Assembly: GCF_014635585.1 (NCBI RefSeq)
Contig: NZ_BMDC01000001.1
Span: 968,139 to 1,032,138 of the forward strand
Length of the DNA: 64,000 nt
Reading direction: 5' to 3'
Source of the DNA: Rothia aerolata
GTDB taxonomy: Bacteria; Actinomycetota; Actinomycetes; Actinomycetales; Micrococcaceae
The translations under genes and the position numbers were made by a program. Of this stretch, positions 29,419-41,553 are shown piece after piece (position 1 is the stretch's first letter; each line of letters begins with the position of its first letter). The notes under the pieces were generated by a model. The model worked only from the letters and a program-made list of their open reading frames with translations. It did no database searches and was not told the origin of the DNA.

Positions 29419-29455
29419 AGAAAAATCCCCCGGCATACAGCCGGGGGATTTTTCT
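29419..29455 (-). terminator. Intrinsic terminator after tuf
   Basis: A 16-bp stem (29419-29434 with 29440-29455) with a 5-base loop, A-rich on one side and T-rich on the other, 36 bases after the tuf stop. It can work on either strand but serves the rpsL-rpsG-fusA-tuf operon. Confidence 0.92.
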
Positions 29456-29490
29456 AACTAGCTACAGCCAGTTCGCGAAAGATCTCAAAC

Positions 29491-30681
29491 TTACTTGATG
29501 ATCTTGGTAACGCGACCTGAACCAACGGTGCGGCCACCCTCACGGATAGCGAAGCCGAGGCCCTCTTCCATAGCGATGGGCTGGATGAGCTCAACGGTCA
29601 TCTCAGTGTTGTCGCCAGGCATAACCATTTCGGTGCCCTCGGGGAGGGTGATAACACCGGTTACGTCAGTGGTACGGAAGTAGAACTGAGGACGGTAGTT
29701 GGAGTAGAAGGGGTTGTGACGGCCACCCTCATCCTTGGACAGGATGTAGACGTTAGCCTCGAAGTCGGTGTGGGGGGTGATGGAGCCGGGAGCTACAACA
29801 ACCTGACCACGCTCAACGTCGTCACGCTTCAGACCGCGAAGCAGCAGACCGCAGTTCTCGCCTGCCCATGCTTCGTCGAGCTGCTTGTGGAACATCTCGA
29901 TACCGGTAACGGTGGTCTTCTGGATGGGGCGGATACCAACGATCTCAACCTCAGAGTTGATTGCGAGGGTACCGCGCTCTGCACGGCCGGTAACAACGGT
30001 ACCGCGACCGGTAATGGTGAAGACGTCCTCGATGGGCATCAGGAAGGGCTTGTCGGTCTCACGAACCGGATCGGGGATGTACTCATCGACAGCTTCCATG
30101 AGTTCCTCAACCTTAGCAACCCACTCGGGATCGCCTTCGAGAGCCTTCAGAGCGGAAACGCGGATAACGGGAGCGTTGTCGCCGTCGAACTCCTGCGAGG
30201 AGAGCAGGTCGCGAACTTCCATCTCAACCAGGTCGAGGAGTTCTTCGTCCTCAACCATGTCGGACTTGTTCAGAGCCACGAGCAGGCTGGGAACGCCAAC
30301 CTGGCGAGCCAACAGAACGTGCTCACGGGTCTGAGCCATGGGGCCGTCGGTAGCAGCAACCACGAGGATTGCGCCGTCCATCTGAGCAGCACCGGTGATC
30401 ATGTTCTTGACGTAGTCAGCGTGGCCGGGAGCGTCAACGTGTGCGTAGTGGCGCTTCTCGGTCTGGTACTCAATGTGAGCAATGTTAATGGTAATACCGC
30501 GCTGGCGCTCCTCGGGAGCGGAGTCGATCATACCGAAGTCGCGCTGCTCGTTGAGGTCGGGGTACTTGTCTGCCAGAACCTTGGAGATTGCAGCGGTCAG
30601 GGTGGTCTTACCGTGGTCAACGTGACCGATGGTACCAACGTTTACGTGAGGCTTGGAGCGCTCGAACTTAGCCTTAGCCAA
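29491..30681 (-). CDS. tuf: Elongation factor Tu (TTG start)
   Basis: EF-Tu brings aminoacyl-tRNA to the ribosome. The 396-residue protein starts at a TTG (30679-30681) with a strong AGGAGG seven bases upstream, giving M-A-K-A-K-F-E-R; an ATG at 30717 is not supported by the family. G1 GHVDHGKT, G3 DAPGH and G4 NKSD motifs are intact, and the three-domain layout is complete. It is the last gene of the str operon, 198 bases after fusA, with a possible internal promoter. Confidence 0.96.
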   Translation of the reverse strand: MAKAKFERSKPHVNVGTIGHVDHGKTTLTAAISKVLADKYPDLNEQRDFGMIDSAPEERQRGITINIAHIEYQTEKRHYAHVDAPGHADYVKNMITGAAQMDGAILVVAATDGPMAQTREHVLLARQVGVPSLLVALNKSDMVEDEELLDLVEMEVRDLLSSQEFDGDNAPVIRVSALKALEGDPEWVAKVEELMEAVDEYIPDPVRETDKPFLMPIEDVFTITGRGTVVTGRAERGTLAINSEVEIVGIRPIQKTTVTGIEMFHKQLDEAWAGENCGLLLRGLKRDDVERGQVVVAPGSITPHTDFEANVYILSKDEGGRHNPFYSNYRPQFYFRTTDVTGVITLPEGTEMVMPGDNTEMTVELIQPIAMEEGLGFAIREGGRTVGSGRVTKIIK

Positions 30682-30763
30682 GGGTGTTCCTCCTAGAACG
30701 ATTTTGAAAAAATGCACTCGGGTTTCTCACCGGCGCAGTCCGTAATTAAACGGTCTAGCGTCT

Positions 30764-30793
30764 ACATTAGCGGATTACGCCGATGAGTTGAAA
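30764..30793 (-). promoter_or_regulatory. Candidate internal promoter for tuf
   Basis: On the minus strand TTTCAA (30788-30793) and TAATGT (30764-30769) are 18 bases apart, about 85 bases before the tuf start. Extra promoters before tuf are common, but this one rests on weak hexamers. Confidence 0.35.
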
Positions 30794-30879
30794 CCACTTG
30801 CACGATTCCAATGATTATTTTTCTTGAAAAGAGTTGCGGCTCACTTCAAAGGTTTCGAGAGCCGCGAAAGCGGTACGAA

Positions 30880-32994
30880 TTACTCGCCGCGGCTCTTCTG
30901 AATGATCTCGTCAGCAACAGCCTTCGGGACCTCAGAGTAGCTATCGAAGGTCATTGAGTACACCGCGCGACCCTGAGTCTTGGAACGCAAGTCACCAATG
31001 TAACCGAACATTTCAGACAGCGGAACCAGAGCGTGAACGATCTTCACACCGGCTGCATCTTCCATGGACTGAATCTGACCACGACGGGAGTTGAGGTCAC
31101 CAATCACATCGCCCATGTACTCCTCGGGGGTACGAACCTCAACGGCCATCAGCGGTTCAAGCAGTACAGGGTTAGCGCGCTTAGCGCCTTCCTTGAAGAC
31201 CATTGAACCGGCGATCTTGAAGGCCATTTCAGAGGAGTCAACGTCGTGGTAAGCACCATCGATCAGGGTTGCCTTAACACCAACAACGGGGTAGCCAGCG
31301 AGGATACCGAGCTGCATGGCGTCCTGGATACCGGCGTCAACGGAGGGGATGTATTCGCGGGGAACACGGCCACCGGTCACGACGTTATCGAACTCGTAGA
31401 GCTCTTCGGAATCCAGCGGAATAGGCTCGAAGGAAACCTGCACCTTTGCGAACTGGCCAGAACCACCGGTCTGCTTCTTGTGGGTGTAGTCGACCTTCTC
31501 GACAGCCTTCTTGATGGTCTCGCGGTAAGCAACCTGGGGCTTACCAACGTTAGCCTCAACCTTGAATTCGCGCTTCATGCGGTCAACAATGATGTCGAGG
31601 TGAAGCTCGCCCATACCACCGATTTCGGTCTGACCGGTTTCTTCGTTCAGGGAAACGGTGAAGGTGGGGTCTTCAGCAGAAAGCTTCTGAATTGCGGTTG
31701 ACATCTTCTCCTGGTCACCCTTGGTCTTGGGCTCGATAGCCACGAAGATCACGGGAGCGGGGAAGGTCATGGACTCCAGAACGATGGGATCTGAAATGGA
31801 GCAGAGGGTATCACCGGTGGTGGTGTCCTTCAGACCAATCGCTGCGTAGATGTGACCTGCCTGAATCTCTTCAACAGGGTTCTCCTTGTTGGAGTGCATC
31901 TGGAAGAGCTTACCGATGCGCTCCTTCTTGCCCTTGGTGGAGTTCAGAACCTGCTCTCCCTGGGTAGCCTTACCGGAGTAAACGCGGATGTAGGTCAGCT
32001 GGCCGTAGAAGGGGTGAGCTGCAACCTTGAAAGCCAGAGCAGAGAAGGGCTCTGCCGAGGAAGGCTTGCGGGTCATCTCTTCTTCTTCATTGTTGACGGC
32101 GTGACCGACCATCGCGGGTACGTCAAGAGGTGAAGGCAGGTAGTCAATCACAGCATCCAGCATGGGCTGAACGCCGCGGTTTTTGAATGCAGAACCACAG
32201 AAGACAGGGTATGCCTCGTTGTTGATGGTCAGCTGGCGAACGCCTGCCTTGATCTCCTCGAGAGACAGCTCGCCCTCTTCGAGGTACTTCTCCATGAGTT
32301 CCTCAGAAGCTTCTGCTACGTTTTCAACGAGCTCGGCACGGTACTGCTCTGCCTTTTCCTGCAGGTCAGCGGGGATTTCCTGGATTTCGTAGGAAGCACC
32401 CATGGTCACGTCGCCCTTGGCATCGCCGGGCCAGACGTAGGCCTGCATGGTGAGCAGGTCAACGACGCCGATGAAGTCGTTTTCAGCGCCGATGGGCAGC
32501 TGCATAACGAGGGGCTTAGCGCCGAGGCGCTTGACGATGGTGTCTACGGTGAAGTAGAAGTCTGCACCCAGCTTGTCCATCTTGTTGACGAAGCAGATGC
32601 GGGGAACTTCGTACTTGTCAGCCTGGCGCCAAACGGTTTCAGACTGGGGCTCAACGCCTTCCTTGCCGTCGAACACTGCAACAGCGCCGTCGAGGACGCG
32701 CAGTGAACGCTCAACTTCAACGGTGAAGTCAACGTGGCCGGGGGTGTCGATGATGTTGATCTGGTTGTTCTTCCAGAAGCAGGTGGTTGCCGCGGAGGTA
32801 ATGGTAATACCGCGTTCCTGTTCCTGAGCCATCCAGTCCATAGTGGACGCACCGTCGTGGGTTTCACCGATCTTGTGGTTGATACCGGTGTAGAAGAGGA
32901 TGCGTTCGGTGGTGGTGGTCTTACCGGCGTCAATGTGCGCCATAATACCGATGTTGCGGACCTTATTCAGGTCGGTAAGCACGTCTAGTGCCAC
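30880..32994 (-). CDS. fusA: Elongation factor G
   Basis: EF-G drives ribosomal translocation. The 704-residue protein has the G-domain motifs [20 protein letters not shown] and NKMDKLGAD, and all five domains in normal order. It follows rpsG by 74 bases. No change typical of fusidic-acid resistance was searched for systematically. Confidence 0.97.
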   Translation of the reverse strand: MALDVLTDLNKVRNIGIMAHIDAGKTTTTERILFYTGINHKIGETHDGASTMDWMAQEQERGITITSAATTCFWKNNQINIIDTPGHVDFTVEVERSLRVLDGAVAVFDGKEGVEPQSETVWRQADKYEVPRICFVNKMDKLGADFYFTVDTIVKRLGAKPLVMQLPIGAENDFIGVVDLLTMQAYVWPGDAKGDVTMGASYEIQEIPADLQEKAEQYRAELVENVAEASEELMEKYLEEGELSLEEIKAGVRQLTINNEAYPVFCGSAFKNRGVQPMLDAVIDYLPSPLDVPAMVGHAVNNEEEEMTRKPSSAEPFSALAFKVAAHPFYGQLTYIRVYSGKATQGEQVLNSTKGKKERIGKLFQMHSNKENPVEEIQAGHIYAAIGLKDTTTGDTLCSISDPIVLESMTFPAPVIFVAIEPKTKGDQEKMSTAIQKLSAEDPTFTVSLNEETGQTEIGGMGELHLDIIVDRMKREFKVEANVGKPQVAYRETIKKAVEKVDYTHKKQTGGSGQFAKVQVSFEPIPLDSEELYEFDNVVTGGRVPREYIPSVDAGIQDAMQLGILAGYPVVGVKATLIDGAYHDVDSSEMAFKIAGSMVFKEGAKRANPVLLEPLMAVEVRTPEEYMGDVIGDLNSRRGQIQSMEDAAGVKIVHALVPLSEMFGYIGDLRSKTQGRAVYSMTFDSYSEVPKAVADEIIQKSRGE

Positions 32995-33068
32995 TTTGTT
33001 CTCCCTTGTGAGAAACTCCGAAAGCCTGCCGCTATGTACGTATGTAATAACGGCAGGCTACGAAGAAA

Positions 33069-33539
33069 TTACCAGCGGTAGTGTGCGAAGGCCTTGTTGG
33101 ACTCGGCCATCTTGTGAGTGTCTTCGCGACGCTTCACAGCGGCACCGAGACCGTTGGATGCATCCAGGATCTCGTTCATGAGACGCTCGGTCATGGTCTT
33201 CTCGCGGCGGAGCTTTGAGAAGCCAACGAGCCAGCGCAGGGCCAGAGCGGTTGCGCGGCCTGCACGAACTTCGACGGGGACCTGGTAGGTCGCGCCGCCA
33301 ACGCGGCGTGAGCGGACCTCGAGTGAAGGCTTGACGTTGTCCATTGCCTTCTTGAGGGTTACTACGGGGTCTGCGCCGGTCTTCTGGGCAACACCTTCGA
33401 GGGCACCGTAAACGATGCGCTCAGCGGTTGACTTCTTGCCGTCCAGCAGAACCTTGTTGATGAGCTGGGTAACCAGTGGTGAGCCGTAAACGGGGTCGTT
33501 TACGAGGGGACGCTTAGGAGCGGGACCCTTACGAGGCAT
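33069..33539 (-). CDS. rpsG: 30S ribosomal protein S7
   Basis: S7 organises the 30S head and is the str-operon repressor in E. coli. The 156-residue protein starts [16 protein letters not shown] and ends [11 protein letters not shown]. It overlaps the rpsL stop by one base (TAATG). Confidence 0.97.
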   Translation of the reverse strand: MPRKGPAPKRPLVNDPVYGSPLVTQLINKVLLDGKKSTAERIVYGALEGVAQKTGADPVVTLKKAMDNVKPSLEVRSRRVGGATYQVPVEVRAGRATALALRWLVGFSKLRREKTMTERLMNEILDASNGLGAAVKRREDTHKMAESNKAFAHYRW

Positions 33540-33913
33540 TACTTCTTCTCCTTCTTTGCGCCGTAGCGTGAACGAGCCTGACCGCGGCCCTTAACGCCCT
33601 GGGTATCCAGTGCGCCACGTACAATCTTGTAACGAACACCGGGGAGGTCCATCACACGACCACCGCGAACGAGCACGATGGAGTGTTCCTGAAGGTTGTG
33701 GCCCTCACCGGGGATGTATGCGGTAACCTCGACGCCGCCGTTGAGCTTAACACGTGCGACCTTACGCAGTGCTGAGTTCGGCTTCCTCGGGGTGGTGGTG
33801 TATACACGGGTGCATACGCCACGCTTCATGGGGTTGCCCTTAAGTGCGGGCGCCTTGGTCTTTACGACCTTAGGAGTACGGCCCTTACGGACCAACTGCT
33901 GAATTGTAGGCAC
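33539..33913 (-). CDS. rpsL: 30S ribosomal protein S12 with Arg43 and Met88
   Basis: S12 lies at the decoding centre. The 124-residue protein is normal in length and context, but two positions differ from the near-universal sequence. YTTTPKKPNS is here [10 protein letters not shown] (Arg43, codon AGG), and GGRVKDLPG is here GGRVMDLPG (Met88, codon ATG). By M. tuberculosis numbering these are exactly the residues (Lys43 and Lys88) whose replacement makes ribosomes resistant to streptomycin. The modified aspartate at 89 is kept. I predict streptomycin resistance of this isolate; a natural lineage variant is the alternative. Confidence 0.96.
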   Translation of the reverse strand: MPTIQQLVRKGRTPKVVKTKAPALKGNPMKRGVCTRVYTTTPRKPNSALRKVARVKLNGGVEVTAYIPGEGHNLQEHSIVLVRGGRVMDLPGVRYKIVRGALDTQGVKGRGQARSRYGAKKEKK

Positions 33914-34227
33914 ATTATCTCCTGATATTCGGGCCGGCTTTTCACGGCCCTACATCTTTGATTGCTTCAGCTGCTTGCGCAGTTGAGTTTCGACGAAGTC
34001 AGCGTTTAGGTTTGCTTTCTTAGTCAGCGCTAAAGTAGAAAAACTTTCTGGGCATGCGTAAAGATGGCATTTAGGAGTCAGATCAAACCGATCAACACCA
34101 AAGGACTGTATCCATACTGCCATTGATTCGAAGCCCACCTAGCTTGACCGTTCAACGCTGGTTTGCGCCGACTCTCAACACGTTCTGATGACGTATTGGT
34201 GCACTGAAGCTAAGTACTTCGTATGAA

Positions 34228-34256
34228 ACTATATCGGTAATTGGCACCTTAATCTA
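34228..34256 (-). promoter_or_regulatory. Promoter of the rpsL-rpsG-fusA-tuf operon
   Basis: On the minus strand TAGATT (34251-34256), a 17-base spacer and TATAGT (34228-34233). The block GATTAAG, GCCAA and TATAGTTTCATACG is shared at the same spacing with the rplM promoter. The leader to rpsL would be about 305 bases; it contains a small hairpin just before the rpsL ribosome-binding site (33932-33951) but no credible gene. Confidence 0.65.
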
Positions 34257-34309
34257 CCCGTGCCAGGCGATTAAAAAGGGCTTTAACCGCCCAGCTACGG
34301 AGATATCAG

Positions 34310-36406
34310 TCACTTAACCTGAAATTCAGAGCTGGTTCCGGTAAAGGGCGTGATTTTGCCCGAGGAATCTTTGGAGTCTCCGTGGTAGACAATCCGGTAG
34401 GTCCCGGCCTCTGCATCGGCGGGGATATTCCAGCTAATGGTAACCCTGGATTGGGCAGCCAGCCTGCGCTGCCAACTAAAAGTCGTCTCTGGATCGTTGT
34501 CTCCGGTCACGTAAACCCAGTGCTGACCGTCGAAGCGCTGAATCTCTAGGTAGCTTCCTCCGTGCTTGAGATTATTGTTGGGGTGTGCCCCCACGAACTC
34601 GGCCGAAACAGTCTCCCCACGAGAGGTATCGGCAGGGGCGACGGTCTGCTCACCAAACTGCTTTCCAGCTCCGGGCAGATCATAGAGTACCTTGCCCTGG
34701 GCAGAGGAAACAGTGGCGGGAGTAGGCGCCTTCTCCCCCAGTTCAAGTTCTCGGTTCTCCCTCATTGAAAGCCCAACGGTGTTGAGCACCTGCCGGAAGG
34801 CTCCCATGGAGTACCGGCCAAAGATAGTAGCCCCGCCCTCATACTGCTGGGCATCGTATTCCTCGGGGGTGGTGACGTAGTGGGCATAGGCGTTGGTATA
34901 GCCCTGCACGATAATGTGGGATTCATCCACCCCGAAGAGCTCCGCCATATCCTTGCGGTACTGCACGCCCACCGCGCCCGTCATTTCACCGGGAAGACCC
35001 AGAATGTAGTAGTCGCCAAAGCGCATAATCTGCACGGGAAGTTTCTCTTGTACAGCATCAACCGCTCCCACTGCAAGCAGATTATCCTTGGGCGCCTGAC
35101 ATTCTTTAAGCTCAGGCGATATCTTGTAGGTGGCCTCTGCCAAGGCACCGAAGAAGGGGTTGGCGCCGACCCCCTCGCCGAAGACGTCTAGCCCTCCGCC
35201 GCCGTCCTCAACAGAACCCGCGGCGAAAGACTGCCCCAGCGAGGCGTCACAGGTATGCTGCACCTTTCCCGTGCCGGAGAACTTGGGCATCACCGGAATG
35301 TTTGAAAAGTCGGCGTAGTGGATTGCAGAATCTAGGCCCTGGCCCACCGGGTCGCCATTCTCAACAAGTTGCGCGCGCACGGCATCAGCCTGCTTTGTGC
35401 CCTGAATCTTCATGTTCTCCACCTGGTCTTCGGTGGGGCCTGAACCGGGCCGCAGGTTGGTGTTGGGCGAGACGTCGCCGGTGTTGGAGTTGGCGAAGGC
35501 GGCCACAAAACCGTCGCCGGCGCCGCTGTAGTGGTCAACCCCGTGGTCCTCGTGCTCAATCAGCCACTGGGCATAGCCCTTGTTATCGGTGGAAACCAGG
35601 GTGTTTTTGCTAGTGAGCGAGGTGGGATGAATTGCAAACCAGTTGATGAGAGCCCGGGTCTGCCCGTCACGCTCGAGTCGTAGAGTGATATTGGTGGGGT
35701 CGGCACCGTCCACCAGCTCATCGGTGAGATAGGCGGGGTCATTCGCCTGAGCCTCAGCAGAACGCTGCGCGCCAACTCCGGTCAGCTTCGACTGAGAAAC
35801 AGTCAGATTGCCCGGCGCCAAATCGGCGTGGGCCCGGTTGATAGCCTCCATGGCGCCGTCAACGGTGGCTTCAAAGGTATCTTGGTGCCAGCCCAGGGTA
35901 GTGACGTTATAGAGGGAATAGCGGGTGACCCCGCCCGGCGCTGCATGGGTGTGGCTGGCGGTAATCATAATGTTGGATTCGCCGTAGTCGCTCCCCCACT
36001 GTTGCTGAACTCGCCGAATAACCTCATCGCGCACGCTCTCGGTGGCGGTGAGCTGATCGAGCACCACAATCAGGTTGGACTGTCCGCTTGCCGGGTCTTT
36101 CACCTCAAAGGCACGGGCAAACTGGCGGTTCATCAGCCCGGTTCCCGTCTGAGAGCTATCGCCGTAGCCCATGAAACCTACCTCGGCGGGCTCGCCGGTC
36201 ATATCGGCAACTCCTGCCCCCACCAGGTAGGGGTTCTCTTGGGTTACTGCCGCTGTAGGTTCCGCTAGCGGCAGCTGCCCCAGGGCAAGACCGCAGGCGG
36301 CGAGCAAAACGAAAGCTCCTTTGGCCCTCAAGGAGTGACGGATTTTCTTCTCACCAACGGTAGGGCTCCAGCTCCTACCTCCGGCGCGTACTGATTCAGT
36401 GACCAT
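34310..36406 (-). CDS. Secreted neutral/alkaline ceramidase
   Basis: Neutral ceramidases hydrolyse the amide bond of ceramide to sphingosine and fatty acid. The 698-residue protein has a long basic N-region and a hydrophobic segment (residues 31-46) that should direct secretion. Then come the family zinc-site motif SHTHAAPGG (about 151-159), the histidine in FAIHPTS (about 258-264) and NTGDVSPN with the candidate catalytic serine at 313. A C-terminal domain from about 560 resembles the immunoglobulin-like tail of bacterial ceramidases. Bacteria rarely make ceramides, so the substrate is probably host sphingolipid (inference). It is a single gene between the str operon and the divergent aroE-like gene. 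Confidence 0.88.
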   Translation of the reverse strand: MVTESVRAGGRSWSPTVGEKKIRHSLRAKGAFVLLAACGLALGQLPLAEPTAAVTQENPYLVGAGVADMTGEPAEVGFMGYGDSSQTGTGLMNRQFARAFEVKDPASGQSNLIVVLDQLTATESVRDEVIRRVQQQWGSDYGESNIMITASHTHAAPGGVTRYSLYNVTTLGWHQDTFEATVDGAMEAINRAHADLAPGNLTVSQSKLTGVGAQRSAEAQANDPAYLTDELVDGADPTNITLRLERDGQTRALINWFAIHPTSLTSKNTLVSTDNKGYAQWLIEHEDHGVDHYSGAGDGFVAAFANSNTGDVSPNTNLRPGSGPTEDQVENMKIQGTKQADAVRAQLVENGDPVGQGLDSAIHYADFSNIPVMPKFSGTGKVQHTCDASLGQSFAAGSVEDGGGGLDVFGEGVGANPFFGALAEATYKISPELKECQAPKDNLLAVGAVDAVQEKLPVQIMRFGDYYILGLPGEMTGAVGVQYRKDMAELFGVDESHIIVQGYTNAYAHYVTTPEEYDAQQYEGGATIFGRYSMGAFRQVLNTVGLSMRENRELELGEKAPTPATVSSAQGKVLYDLPGAGKQFGEQTVAPADTSRGETVSAEFVGAHPNNNLKHGGSYLEIQRFDGQHWVYVTGDNDPETTFSWQRRLAAQSRVTISWNIPADAEAGTYRIVYHGDSKDSSGKITPFTGTSSEFQVK

Positions 36407-36573
36407 GGTTCCCCCAATAGAAATATGATGTGTGTTGCTGGTTACGCCAGCGTGTCACACAGCCAGGTTACCGGCTGGCAAGTTTTACCGCTCTCCCTTG
36501 GATGTCCCTACTTATGCGAGCTGTCTCAATCTCGCATTCCGGCCCTCGTTCAAGGTCAGGATATTCAGCGGTC

Positions 36574-36579
36574 TACAAT
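36574..36579 (+). promoter_or_regulatory. Candidate -10 element for the aroE-like gene
   Basis: TACAAT lies 35 bases before the ATG in the 208-base divergent gap with the ceramidase gene; the -35 region is poor. A strong AAAGGAG precedes the start codon at 36615. Confidence 0.35.
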
Positions 36580-36614
36580 GAGGAGCGCAAAACATTAGCG
36601 GTGAAAGGAGACTC

Positions 36615-37502
36615 ATGAGCCGGGTAGGCGAGTCATATCTGGTGGGATTAATCGGTAGCGGTATCTCCCGCTCTCTCACACCTCCCATGCACGAGAGGGC
36701 CGCCGACCTGTTGGGCCTACGCTACCTCTACCGACCACTCGATATAGATTCTTTGGGCCCTAACCACTCCGCCTATGCCGCCGAAGAATGCGGGGAGATT
36801 CTTGAGCACGCTCTCGAACTGGGTTTCAACGCTTTCAACGTTACCCACCCCTGTAAGCAGCTGATTATGCAGCACCTTGATTCAATCTCAGCCAGCGCGG
36901 CTCAGATGGGCGCTGTTAACACCGTGGTCTTGCGCGAGGGAAAAACCGTTGGCTACAACACCGACTATTCCGGATTTGTGACCGCGCTACAGGAGGGGCT
37001 GGCCCCCTCACCCGAAGACCTTGAGGCAGTGGTTCAGCTCGGAGCCGGGGGTGCTGGCTCAGCCACCTCTTATGCCCTGCTCTCTCAAGGCACCCGTCAA
37101 CTGTTCATCTCTGATCTTTCGCTGACCAAGGCCGAGGAAATGGCTCATCATCTTCAAACCCTCTTCCCCGCATCAGAGGTCAACGCGATTACTCCCGAGA
37201 ACCTACCCGAGATTATGCCGCTAGCCCGGGGACTCGTCAATGCCTCCCCCATCGGTATGCACCACCACCCCGGCTCTCCCCTAGACCTCAACCTTCTTCG
37301 CGCTGACCTCTGGGTAGCCGACGTCATCTACCTGCCCCAGGAAACCCCGCTGATTGCCCATGCCCGTTCCCTGGGTGCTCGGGTTTTGCCCGGTGGCTTG
37401 ATGGCAGTGGGCCAGGCAGTCGATGCCTTCGAGCTGATTACCGGGCACCGCCCCGATATAAAGGCAATGACCACCCACTTCCTTTCGCTCTTAGAGGGTT
37501 AG
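36615..37502 (+). CDS. Shikimate/quinate dehydrogenase family protein, NAD-type
   Basis: The 295-residue protein has the AroE fold: substrate loop ISRSLTPPMHE, catalytic Lys81 in NVTHPCKQ, Asp117 in NTDYSGF and the glycine-rich GAGGAG (143-148). Two details point away from a housekeeping AroE. The cofactor loop has Asp167 (ISDLSL) in place of the NRT that binds the phosphate of NADP, and the TPPMHE and LRYLYRPLDID segments resemble the NAD-dependent quinate/shikimate dehydrogenase QsuD of Corynebacterium. A catabolic or mixed quinate/shikimate role is therefore likely, but no other qsu gene is in the window. Confidence 0.82.
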   Translation: MSRVGESYLVGLIGSGISRSLTPPMHERAADLLGLRYLYRPLDIDSLGPNHSAYAAEECGEILEHALELGFNAFNVTHPCKQLIMQHLDSISASAAQMGAVNTVVLREGKTVGYNTDYSGFVTALQEGLAPSPEDLEAVVQLGAGGAGSATSYALLSQGTRQLFISDLSLTKAEEMAHHLQTLFPASEVNAITPENLPEIMPLARGLVNASPIGMHHHPGSPLDLNLLRADLWVADVIYLPQETPLIAHARSLGARVLPGGLMAVGQAVDAFELITGHRPDIKAMTTHFLSLLEG

Positions 37503-37529
37503 CGCCGTCCTCTCTTTCCCATAAGAAAC

Positions 37530-37565
37530 AAGCGCGGCCCCTCCCTTTCGGGAGGGGCCGCGCTT
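37530..37565. terminator. Bidirectional terminator between aroE-like gene and rpoC
   Basis: A perfect 15-bp stem (37530-37544 with 37551-37565) with a CTTTCG loop stands between two convergent stop codons, 28 bases from each, and can end both transcripts. Confidence 0.9.
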
Positions 37566-37593
37566 ACTTTATCTCAGCCGGAGCTCGCTCGGT

Positions 37594-41493
<3,900 letters not shown>

Positions 41494-41553
41494 GTGTCCT
41501 TTTCTCTTTTCAGTAGTTGTGAAGACTTATTCGTATAGAAGTAATGAACCGGC

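Noticed and set aside
28696-29490. A tRNA or structured RNA gene between choA and tuf
   Set aside because: No cloverleaf or terminal CCA-like arrangement could be found by eye; the stems there belong to the repeat element and the tuf terminator.
33950-34138. A 62-codon frame in the rpsL leader starting at GTG
   Set aside because: No ribosome-binding site, no recognisable sequence, and it lies within the expected 5' leader. Could be revisited if ribosome profiling shows translation.
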